Shown here: positions 43,884-51,489 of the stretch, piece after piece
How the letters are laid out: each line of letters begins with the position of its first letter
Numbering within the stretch: the stretch's first letter is position 1
Source: Limnohabitans sp.
GTDB taxonomy: Bacteria > Pseudomonadota > Gammaproteobacteria > Burkholderiales > Burkholderiaceae_C
Assembly (NCBI GenBank): GCA_018882835.1
Contig: VERE01000006.1
Span: forward strand, 23,416 to 87,415
DNA length: 64,000 bases
Direction: 5' to 3'
Translations under genes and position numbers: made by a program
Notes under the pieces: generated by a model
What the model was told of the DNA's origin: nothing
Seen by the model: the letters and a program-made list of their open reading frames with translations, nothing else
Databases searched by the model: none

Positions 43884-44692
43884 GCGGCTTCTCCGCCCAG
43901 ATAGGCTTGAATGACTTCAGGATGTTGTCGCACGCGCTCGGGGATGTCGTCCGCAATTTTTCGACCAAAGTTCAAGGCCACCACTTTGTCGGAAATGCTC
44001 ATCACCATGTTCATGTGGTGCTCGACCAGCAGCACGGTCACATGCAGGGCGTCGCGCACGTGTTGCACCAACTCACCCAGGGCATGAACTTCTTCATGGT
44101 TCAGACCGGCAGCCGGCTCGTCGAGCAGCAACAGCTTGGGCTTGCTGGCCAGGGCGCGTCCTAGTTCAACCCGCTTCTGGGTTCCAAAAGGCAGATCGGA
44201 AACACGTCGCTGAGCCACCGATTGCAGGTCCAGAAATTCAATGAGTTTTTCAGCGTCGTCGTGGATGCGTTGCTCTTCGCTGGCCACGCCATGCCACCGC
44301 AAGGCATGCGCCAGAAAGCCTTTTTGCGCGCGGCAATGGGAGCCCACTTTGATGTTGTCGAGCACCGTCATGGACTTGAACAGGGCCAGGTTTTGAAAAG
44401 TGCGACCAATGCCAACTTCGGCCGCACGGTGTCGGGTCATGCCTTTGAGCGGGTGGCCATCGAAGGTGATTTCTCCCTCGTTGAACTCGTACAAGCGCGA
44501 GAGGCAATTGAACAGCGTGGTTTTGCCGGCGCCATTGGGGCCAATCAAGCCGGTGATCTTGCCTTGAGGTACTTCGAAGCTGACACCATCCAGGGCCACG
44601 ATGCCGCCAAAGCGAACACCGACGCCACGAACGGACAACAAGGAGGGAATGTCTGAGATGGACGTTGCGGAAACTGTGTCTGAGGCTTGCAT
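43880..44692 (-). CDS. Branched-chain amino acid-type ABC ATPase, LivG family
   Basis: 270 aa if begun at the ATG 44692; the ATG at 44740 would add 16 residues that look less conserved, and neither has a strong ribosome site. Walker A GPNGAGKTT, the LivG-type GIGRTFQNLALFKSMTVLDN, signature in LPFGTQKRVELGRALA (the usual SGGQ is FGTQ, normal for LivG) and Walker B LLLLDEPAAGLNHEE. First gene of the Liv set, 127 bases after receptor copy 10. That gap carries a tandem repeat that may be its operator. Confidence 0.9.
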   Translation of the reverse strand: MQASDTVSATSISDIPSLLSVRGVGVRFGGIVALDGVSFEVPQGKITGLIGPNGAGKTTLFNCLSRLYEFNEGEITFDGHPLKGMTRHRAAEVGIGRTFQNLALFKSMTVLDNIKVGSHCRAQKGFLAHALRWHGVASEEQRIHDDAEKLIEFLDLQSVAQRRVSDLPFGTQKRVELGRALASKPKLLLLDEPAAGLNHEEVHALGELVQHVRDALHVTVLLVEHHMNMVMSISDKVVALNFGRKIADDIPERVRQHPEVIQAYLGGEAA

Positions 44693-44764
44693 TGTGAGGT
44701 GATCAGCGAAGGGTAACCATCGCGTTGGTTTGAACACCATCGTTGCATAGAACCTGAGCCCGGC

Positions 44765-44795
44765 GATTAGGAGTTTCCCGATTTAGGAGTTTCCC
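44765..44795. repeat. Tandem 15/16-bp direct repeat before the Liv operon
   Basis: Two adjacent copies, GATTAGGAGTTTCCC (44765-44779) and GATTTAGGAGTTTCCC (44780-44795), differ only by one inserted T. On the minus strand each reads GGGAAACTCCTAAATC or GGGAAACTCCTAATC. They lie 73-103 bases before the LivG start and 25 bases after the stop of receptor copy 10. Two sites about one and a half helical turns apart suggest binding of a dimeric activator or repressor. No regulator gene is next to them. Confidence 0.55.
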
Positions 44796-44819
44796 CCATA
44801 GCGTCATGCACAGCAGGTG

Positions 44820-45809
44820 TCAGTCCACCTTCGCCCCAGAGTCCTTGACGACCTTGTTCCAGCGCGTCAATTCGGCCTCGATGTGAGCGCCCAAGGCCTG
44901 CGGCGTCGAGCCGACGGGCTCATAGCCGCCAGCCATGATTTGTGCGCGCAGGTCGGGCAGTGTCAGAACCGAAGCGATTTCTTTGCTGAGTCGCTCCACC
45001 ACGGGCGAAGGTGTGCCAGCTGGCGCCAGAATCGCGTACCAGCCGTTGATCACAAAGCCCGGCATGCCCGACTCGATCATGGTGGGCACATCGGGCGAGA
45101 TCGAGGCACGCTTTTCACCTGTGACCGCCAAGGCGCGCATGCGGCCCGATTTGATTTGCGGCCACGAAGTGGAGATGCTGTCAAACGTCAAGTCGATTTC
45201 GCCGGCCAGCATGGCGTTGACCACTCCAGCGCTGCCCTTGTAAGGCACATGGGTCATCTTGATGCCGGCTTGCGCGCTGAAAAACTCTGCCGCCAAATGG
45301 CCTGTGTTGCCATTACCGGCTGAGCCAAATGTCAGCTTGCCTGGAGCGGCCTTGGCCGCTGCGATCAACTCAGGGATGGTGTTGGCTTTCAGGGAGCTGC
45401 TGGCCGCCACGATCATGGGCAAGTTGGCCACCAGCGACACCGGTGCGAAATCTTTTCGCGTGTCGTAAGGCAACTTGGGGTAAAGGCTGGCATTGATGGC
45501 ATGGGCCGCCAGCACCAAGATCAGCGTGTGACCATCGGGTTTGGCACGGGCCAGTGCTTGTGAAGCGACTGTGCCACCTGCGCCGGGCTTGTATTCGAGA
45601 ACCACGTTTTGACCCAGGCGCTCTTGCAGCTTCATGGCCAATGGACGGCCCAGCAGATCGGCACTGCCGCCCGGAGGATAGGGAATCAGCAATTGGATCG
45701 GGCGGTCTGGCCATGCCGGGGCGGCGGGCTGCGCCCATGACACCGTGGCCGTGACCAGCGAAAGAGCGGCCAACAGCAGGCAATGGCGACGAGGTGCGGT
45801 GTGATTCAT
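44820..45809 (-). CDS. Bug/TctC-type receptor, copy 10
   Basis: 329 aa. Signal MNHTAPRRHCLLLAALSLVT ends near SWA-QP (26); the RRHCLLL stretch could hint at Tat, but the core is strongly hydrophobic. Ligand loop IPYPPGGSAD (42-51), second block HVPYKGSAGVVNAML, tail RWNKVVKDSGAKVD. It lies between the two acyl-CoA synthetase genes (106 bases upstream) and the Liv transporter genes on the same strand, so a CoA-activated acid is the likely ligand. The 45810-45915 gap before it shows no recognised element. Confidence 0.92.
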   Translation of the reverse strand: MNHTAPRRHCLLLAALSLVTATVSWAQPAAPAWPDRPIQLLIPYPPGGSADLLGRPLAMKLQERLGQNVVLEYKPGAGGTVASQALARAKPDGHTLILVLAAHAINASLYPKLPYDTRKDFAPVSLVANLPMIVAASSSLKANTIPELIAAAKAAPGKLTFGSAGNGNTGHLAAEFFSAQAGIKMTHVPYKGSAGVVNAMLAGEIDLTFDSISTSWPQIKSGRMRALAVTGEKRASISPDVPTMIESGMPGFVINGWYAILAPAGTPSPVVERLSKEIASVLTLPDLRAQIMAGGYEPVGSTPQALGAHIEAELTRWNKVVKDSGAKVD

Positions 45810-45915
45810 AGCAGTTCTCAGAGTGACAGTTGGGGCAAGTCGGTGGCCAAGGCCATCCAGGCGATCAGGCCTGGCAATATGTTGTGTCGAAAAAGTTTCA
45901 TCGCAAGCGCCTGGC

Positions 45916-47421
45916 TCAAGCGGTCATCTCGGGGTGCTGGGCGGCAAAGCTGTCGCGCAGTTCGCGCTTCAACACTTTGCCAATTTCACTGCGCGGCAAT
46001 GCCTCCAGCCACTCCAGGGCTGACAAGCGCTGGGTTTTACCCACCCGATCGTTCAGCCATCGCATCAGGTCGCTAGCGCTGATGTCATGCCCAGGGTTGC
46101 GTACCACAAAGGCCACGGGTGTCTCGCCCCATTGCCGCGAAGGGGCGCCGACCACGGTGCACTCTTTCACAGCAGGGTGCAGGCGCAATTCGGACTCGAT
46201 ATCGATGGGGTAGATGTTGAAGCCGCCAGAGATGATCATGTCTTTTTTGCGGTCGCCCAGAATCAGAAAGCCATCCTCGTCGAAGCGACCGACGTCGCCC
46301 GTGCGAATGAAACGCTTGCCGCTGGGGTCAAACCATTCGACTTCGCGTGTTTTTTCTGGCAGCCGGTGGTAGCCCTTCATCATGGCGCCCGAGCTGCCGA
46401 CGACTTCCCCACTTTCGCCTGGCGCGACCTCGTGGCCTTGTTCGTCAATCAAACGAATGTCGTGCCCCTCGGCGGGTTTGCCAACCGTGTGCAGCTTGTC
46501 GGGATGCAGGTGTGCCAGCAATTCGCAGCGGCCACCGCCCTCGGTCATACCGTAGTACTCGGTGAGTCCACCCGGCCAGCGTTTCAGCACGTCACTTTTG
46601 AGGTCGGCGCGAAAGGGTGCGCTGGTGCAAAACTTGGCCTGGAAAGAGGTCAGGTCATAGCGGTCAAAGTCAGGAAAATCCATCAGCCGCTGGTATTGCA
46701 CCGGCACCAGCATGGTATGGGTGACGCGGTGTTTTTCAGCCAAGGCCAAATAATGTTGCGCGTCGAATTTGCGCATCAACACCACGGTGCCGCCCAGCGC
46801 CAGGGTTGGCAGCAAGGTCACCAGGGTGGTGTTGGAATACAAGGGCGTGGAAATCAGGCTGATGGTTTGAGCGCCAATGCCATTGATGCGACCCCGGTCA
46901 CGCTGCGCCCAACGCATGCTGTAGGGCTGAATGATTCCCTTGGGCACGCCCGTGGTGCCAGAGGAGTAAATCAAATTGAAAGGCCAGTCGCCTTCGGGGG
47001 TGATGGTTGCCGGCGCCACCGCCGTCTCCAGCCATTCAAGCCAGGGACGGCCAGCGGGTGAGCCATCCAGTGCCACGCGCGGCACCGAAACAGTGGCCTG
47101 CGCGGGAACACGGGAAGCGGTTTCCACATCGGTGAACAGCACTTTGGCCTGGGCGTTGTCCATCATCGCCGCCAAATGCGCCGGCGAGGAGGAGGGCGCC
47201 AGGGGGGCCACAACCACGCCTGCGCGCAAGCAACCCAGAAAGGTGATGACGTATTCCATCGATGTGGCTGCACAAATTGCCGCCACATCGCCGGGCTTCA
47301 AACCGTCGCGCTGCAATGCGGCCGCCACTTGGTCGCGCTGTTGCGCAACCGTGGCGTAGTCAAGGACCCGGTCGTCCAGGATCAGCGCAGGATGCGCGGG
47401 GTGGGTTGGCACATCAAACAT
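45916..47421 (-). CDS. AMP-binding acyl-CoA synthetase 1
   Basis: 501 aa adenylate-forming enzyme. P-loop YSSGTTGVPKG at 152-162, YGMTEGG for the A5 region, RTGDVGRFDEDGFLILGDRKKDMI for A7/A8, and the late lysine in RSEIGKVLKREL that completes adenylation. It activates a carboxylic acid to acyl-CoA with ATP. Short N terminus and DUF-free layout resemble cyclohexanecarboxylate, benzoate or medium-chain ligases. Start overlaps the stop of synthetase 2 (TGATG at 47421), so both are translated together. Confidence 0.92.
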   Translation of the reverse strand: MFDVPTHPAHPALILDDRVLDYATVAQQRDQVAAALQRDGLKPGDVAAICAATSMEYVITFLGCLRAGVVVAPLAPSSSPAHLAAMMDNAQAKVLFTDVETASRVPAQATVSVPRVALDGSPAGRPWLEWLETAVAPATITPEGDWPFNLIYSSGTTGVPKGIIQPYSMRWAQRDRGRINGIGAQTISLISTPLYSNTTLVTLLPTLALGGTVVLMRKFDAQHYLALAEKHRVTHTMLVPVQYQRLMDFPDFDRYDLTSFQAKFCTSAPFRADLKSDVLKRWPGGLTEYYGMTEGGGRCELLAHLHPDKLHTVGKPAEGHDIRLIDEQGHEVAPGESGEVVGSSGAMMKGYHRLPEKTREVEWFDPSGKRFIRTGDVGRFDEDGFLILGDRKKDMIISGGFNIYPIDIESELRLHPAVKECTVVGAPSRQWGETPVAFVVRNPGHDISASDLMRWLNDRVGKTQRLSALEWLEALPRSEIGKVLKRELRDSFAAQHPEMTA

Positions 47422-49064
47422 CAGGCGAACATTTCTCTCAGTTTCAATTTGTAAAACTTTCCGGTGGAAGTGCGCGGCACCGCATCAATGAATTCCACGC
47501 GGTCAGGGACTTGCCATTTGGCAAAGCCATGCTTCATCAGGTGGCTGCCCAACTCGGCGGGCGTCACACTTTGCCCGGGCTTGAGTACCACGCAAGCCAG
47601 CGGACGTTCGCTCCATTTTTCGTCAGGGATGGCAATCACCGCAGCTTCTGCAATGGCAGGGTGCGCCATCAAGGCATTCTCCAGGTCTACCGAGCTGATC
47701 CATTCGCCGCCTGACTTGATCAGGTCTTTGGTGCGGTCTGTGATGCGCACAAAGCCCATCTCGTCCATCACCGCCACATCGCCGGTTCGCAACCAGCCAT
47801 CCTGGGTGAATTTCTCATCCGAGATCGGGACCTGGTGATAGCTGCCAGTGATGAAGGGGCCACGCACCTGAATCTCGCCCATGGTTTTGCCGTCCCAGGG
47901 CGCATCGGTGCCTTCCTCGGTTCGCATGCGAATGTCCACCAATGGCACCGGGACACCGGCCATGGCCGCTCGGCGGTAGCGCTCGTCCATAGGCGCATCG
48001 CGCAGCTCAGCTTTCGGATAGGAGATGGTGCATACCGGCGAGGTTTCTGTCATGCCCCAGCCTTGCAAAATCCAGATGCCGTGCTTGTCGAAGGCCCGAA
48101 TCAAGGCCTCCGGCACGGCCGCACCCCCGACCAGGCTGCGCATGCCCTTGGGCATTTTCCAGCGTCCTGGCTGGCTGGTTTGGGCAGCATCGAAGGTCTG
48201 AATCAAGCTCATCCAGATGGTGGGCACGCCCAGCGACAGGGTGGGGGGCTCGACCTGCATCAGGTCCAGCAAATCGTCCGGGTGCAGGTGCGGCCCGGGA
48301 AAGACCAGCTTGACCCCCATCATCACTGCGCCATAGGGCATGCCCCAGCTGTTGGCATGGAACATGGGGGTGACGGGCAAGACCACGTCGGTGCCGCGCA
48401 GGCCCCAAAAATCGCCCAGGCTGGCCACCAGTGTGTGCAAGATGGTGGAGCGATGGGAGTACACCACCCCTTTGGGGCGGCCCGTGGTGCCCGAGGTGTA
48501 GCACATGGAGACCGGATCGTCTTCGTGGTGCGCTGCATAAGTGAAGTGGCTGGCGTCGGTGTCGGCCAACCACTTTTCGTAGTCGATCAAGCCCTCGGGC
48601 ACCGGTGCCCCAGAAAACGGAAACACAATGACTTTTTCAAATGTGTGCAGGTGAGCGAATTGCTGGTAAAGCGGCAGCAGGATGTCATCCACAATCAAAA
48701 AGCGATCTTGGGCATCGGCCGCAATCCAGCCGATTTCATCGGCGGCCAAGCGCAAGTTCAGGGTGTGCATGACGCCCCCGGCGGCTGGAATGCCAAAGTA
48801 AGCCTCCAGGTGGGCATGGTGGTTCCAGCACAAAGTGGCGACACGGTCACCCGTTTTCATGCCCAGGTTTTTAAGCGCCTGGCCCAGCTTGCGGGTGCGT
48901 TGGTAGTACTCGCCATAAGTGTGACGACGGTAAGACTTGTCGGGCAGACGTGACACGATTTCGTTGGTGGCAAACAGCGTGCCGGCGCGCTCCAGCAAGT
49001 GGTTCAGCGACAGTGACACCTGCATCATGGTGCTGGTGATGTCGTTGGGGTGCGCAGTGCTCAT
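47421..49064 (-). CDS. AMP-binding acyl-CoA synthetase 2 (medium/long-chain type)
   Basis: 547 aa from the ATG at 49064 with CTGAAGGAGATCGCC. P-loop YTSGTTGRPKG at 189-199, A5 GWGMTETSPVC, A7 WLRTGDVAVMDEMGF, and final lysine STGKFYKLKLREMF. The phrase MHTLNLRLAADEIGWI near 99 is typical of AlkK-type medium-chain acyl-CoA synthetases. First gene of the leftward unit with synthetase 1, receptor copy 10 and the Liv genes. Divergent from an MFS transporter gene across 176 bases that contain a small inverted repeat. Confidence 0.92.
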   Translation of the reverse strand: MSTAHPNDITSTMMQVSLSLNHLLERAGTLFATNEIVSRLPDKSYRRHTYGEYYQRTRKLGQALKNLGMKTGDRVATLCWNHHAHLEAYFGIPAAGGVMHTLNLRLAADEIGWIAADAQDRFLIVDDILLPLYQQFAHLHTFEKVIVFPFSGAPVPEGLIDYEKWLADTDASHFTYAAHHEDDPVSMCYTSGTTGRPKGVVYSHRSTILHTLVASLGDFWGLRGTDVVLPVTPMFHANSWGMPYGAVMMGVKLVFPGPHLHPDDLLDLMQVEPPTLSLGVPTIWMSLIQTFDAAQTSQPGRWKMPKGMRSLVGGAAVPEALIRAFDKHGIWILQGWGMTETSPVCTISYPKAELRDAPMDERYRRAAMAGVPVPLVDIRMRTEEGTDAPWDGKTMGEIQVRGPFITGSYHQVPISDEKFTQDGWLRTGDVAVMDEMGFVRITDRTKDLIKSGGEWISSVDLENALMAHPAIAEAAVIAIPDEKWSERPLACVVLKPGQSVTPAELGSHLMKHGFAKWQVPDRVEFIDAVPRTSTGKFYKLKLREMFA

Positions 49065-49132
49065 GGCGATCTCCTTCAGGGTGTTTGCGTTCTTGTCTTG
49101 ATGCGTTGGACGCAACCTTATCACGACCATCA

Positions 49133-49147
49133 TGCTGCACTGCAGCA
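49133..49147. promoter_or_regulatory. 15-base inverted repeat in divergent promoter region
   Basis: TGCTGCA-C-TGCAGCA is an inverted repeat with 7-base arms and one central base. It lies between the acyl-CoA synthetase start (49064) and the MFS start (49241), a good place for an operator serving both. A second small dyad TGCGT-TGG-ACGCA is at 49102-49114. Neither matches a regulator family I can name. Confidence 0.35.
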
Positions 49148-49240
49148 GTCACGTCAGTCGCCAAGTTCACACCCCCTGCCTTGCCAGCCTGCCACGAAAG
49201 CTGTCAAATCGCATGAGCATGCTTTGCCACAGGACAAACT

Positions 49241-50485
49241 TTGACCACCACCGCCGCACCCGCCGAATGGATTGACTCTTCACACGCTACGCGCCGTTTG
49301 CTCATCACCCTGGCGCTGATGACTTTGGGCAACGCCAGCATGTATGTCATGGCGGTGGTCTTGCCGTCAGTGCAGGCCGAGTTTGGTGTGGGCCGTGGCA
49401 ACGCATCCTTTCCTTACACCTTGATGATGCTGGGCTTTGGCTTGGGCGGCATGTGGATGGGCAAGCTCGCCGATCGGCGCGGCGTCATGACGCCCTTGCT
49501 GATCGGCGCTGTGGGGACTGGTCTGGGCTTCACCTGGGCCGGCATGTCGGGCAGTTTGCTGAGCTTCAGCCTGGCCCACGGTGTCATGCTGGGTTTGCTG
49601 GGCAGTTCGGTCACCTTTGCGCCCTTGCTGGCAGACACCGCGCTTTGGTGGAACAAACGACGTGGGATTGCAGTCGCGGTTTGCGCCAGTGGCAACTATT
49701 TGGCGGGCACCGTTTGGCCGGCCCTGGCGCAGCGCGGCATTGACGCCATGGGTTGGCGTGACACTTACTTGTTGTTGGGCCTGGTGTGTGGCGGCGGCAT
49801 GGCCTTGCTGGCCACGGCCATGCGACAGCGACCCCCTTTGCCGCAGGCGCCCGTGGCACCCCCCAGCATGGGTTCACAAACGGTCGTGCACTCGACAGAG
49901 CGACCCATGGGCTTGTCGGTTGGCATGGCACAGGGCCTGTTGTTTGTGGCTGGCGTGGCCTGCTGTGTGGCCATGGCCATGCCCCAGGTGCACATCGTGG
50001 CCTATTGTTCAGACCTTGGCTTTGGTGCTGCCCGCGGTGCCGAAATGTTGTCCTTGATGCTGGGGGCGGGCATTGTCAGCCGTCTGGTGTCTGGCGCCAT
50101 ATGCGACCGCATCGGTGGGCTGCGCACCTTGTTGCTGGGTTCAGTGTTGCAGGGCGTGGCTTTGCTGTTGTTTTTGCCGTTTGATGGCCTCGTGTCGCTG
50201 TACATCATTGCCGCGCTGTTTGGCCTGTTTCAAGGCGGCATCGTGCCGTCCTATGCCATCATCATTCGCGAGTATTTCTCTCCCAAGGAGGCGGGTGCGC
50301 GCACCGGGGCAGTGATTTTCGCCACCCTGCTCGGGATGGCGCTGGGGGGCTGGCTATCTGGCGTCATTTTCGACATGACAGGCTCTTACCGGGCCGCCTT
50401 TCTGAACGGCATTGCCTGGAACTTGGTGAACATGGCCATTGCGTTCTCCCTGCTTTGGCGCGTGCGCCGCATGGCCGCAGCCTGA
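49241..50485 (+). CDS. Major facilitator superfamily transporter (monocarboxylate-type)
   Basis: 414 aa, starting at a TTG (49241) preceded by AGGACAAAC at proper spacing; no suitable ATG lies nearby. About 12 helices, MFS loop GKLADRRGVMTPLLIG near residue 75 and second-half SGAICDRIGGLRTLLLG. PALAQRGIDAMGWRDTYLLLG resembles MCT/OFA family anion transporters. Likely organic acid import or export. Divergent from the synthetase/Liv unit and convergent with receptor copy 11. Confidence 0.87.
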   Translation: MTTTAAPAEWIDSSHATRRLLITLALMTLGNASMYVMAVVLPSVQAEFGVGRGNASFPYTLMMLGFGLGGMWMGKLADRRGVMTPLLIGAVGTGLGFTWAGMSGSLLSFSLAHGVMLGLLGSSVTFAPLLADTALWWNKRRGIAVAVCASGNYLAGTVWPALAQRGIDAMGWRDTYLLLGLVCGGGMALLATAMRQRPPLPQAPVAPPSMGSQTVVHSTERPMGLSVGMAQGLLFVAGVACCVAMAMPQVHIVAYCSDLGFGAARGAEMLSLMLGAGIVSRLVSGAICDRIGGLRTLLLGSVLQGVALLLFLPFDGLVSLYIIAALFGLFQGGIVPSYAIIIREYFSPKEAGARTGAVIFATLLGMALGGWLSGVIFDMTGSYRAAFLNGIAWNLVNMAIAFSLLWRVRRMAAA

Positions 50486-50514
50486 GGCCTGAGCCCTGAG
50501 CTTTGAGCCCTGGC

Positions 50515-51480
50515 TCAGTCGGCCTTGGCGCCAGAGTCTTTCACTGCCTTGGCCCAGCGTGGCAGTTCGCTGCGCAAATGGGCCGCGTACTCGGCCGACG
50601 TGCCGCCCAGCACATCGGCGCCCTGGGCTGCCAGTTTGGCCCGCACCTCGGGATGCGCCAGCGCTTTGTTCACCTCGGCATTGAGGCGTTGCACGATGTC
50701 ATTGGGCGTGGCCGCAGGGGCCATGATGCCTTGCCAGGCAGAGGCATCAAAGCCGCTTAAGCCGGATTCGTGCAGCGTGGGCAGCTCGGGCAACACCGAC
50801 GACCGTTTCATGCTGGAAACTGCCAGCCCGCGCAGGCGCCCATCGCGCACATAAGGCAAGACCGTGTTGATGGTGTCGATCATGAATTGGGTCTGGCCCG
50901 AGGCCAAATCCACCAGGCCGGGTGCGCTGCCTTTGTAGGGCACATGCTGGGTCTGAATGCCGGTTTGGCTGGACAACATGGCACTGGCCAAGTGCGTGAT
51001 GGTGCCCGTGCCAGACGAGCTGTAATTCAGTTGACCTGGCTTGCTGCGCGCCAAATCCAGAAATTCTTTGACAGAGCGGGCCGGCAGGTTGGGGTTGACC
51101 GCCAACACCATGGGCACGCTGGCCGTGAGTGCCACCGGCGCAAAGTCTTTCAGGGTGTCGTAATTGACCTTGCTGTACAGCGCGGGGCCGATGACGACGG
51201 CCGAGGTGTTGTAAAACAAAGTGTGGCCATCGGCGGGCGCGTTGGCAATCAGTTCTGCAGCAATGTTGCCGCCCGCGCCGGGCTTGTTGTCAATGATGAC
51301 TTGTTGCCCCAGTTGCTCAGACAACCGCTGTGCAATGACGCGTGACACGATGTCCGTAGGCCCCCCGGGTGGAAAGGCCACCACCATGCGAATGGGTTTG
51401 CTTGGCCAGGACTGACCCCAGGAAGCGCAGGCGCTCCATGCGAGCAACAAGCCTGCCGTTCGGCGTGTGATGTGATGCAT
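50515..51480 (-). CDS. Bug/TctC-type receptor, copy 11 (Tat-like signal)
   Basis: 321 aa. Signal MHHITRRTAGLLLAWSACAS with RR at 6-7, cleavage after SWGQ near 23; short and Tat-like. Ligand loop VAFPPGGPTD (34-43) with A for P, second block HVPYKGSAPGLVDLA, tail RWAKAVKDSGAKAD. It lies 9 bases after the amidohydrolase gene on the minus strand. That gene in turn follows receptor copy 12, so the amidohydrolase is bracketed by two receptors and an N-acyl amino acid is a fair ligand guess. Confidence 0.92.
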   Translation of the reverse strand: MHHITRRTAGLLLAWSACASWGQSWPSKPIRMVVAFPPGGPTDIVSRVIAQRLSEQLGQQVIIDNKPGAGGNIAAELIANAPADGHTLFYNTSAVVIGPALYSKVNYDTLKDFAPVALTASVPMVLAVNPNLPARSVKEFLDLARSKPGQLNYSSSGTGTITHLASAMLSSQTGIQTQHVPYKGSAPGLVDLASGQTQFMIDTINTVLPYVRDGRLRGLAVSSMKRSSVLPELPTLHESGLSGFDASAWQGIMAPAATPNDIVQRLNAEVNKALAHPEVRAKLAAQGADVLGGTSAEYAAHLRSELPRWAKAVKDSGAKAD

Positions 51481-51489
51481 GCGTTCTCC

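Noticed and set aside
47835..48953. Long plus-strand open frame of 372 codons
   Set aside because: Antisense to acyl-CoA synthetase 2; histidine and glycine-rich sequence without motifs.
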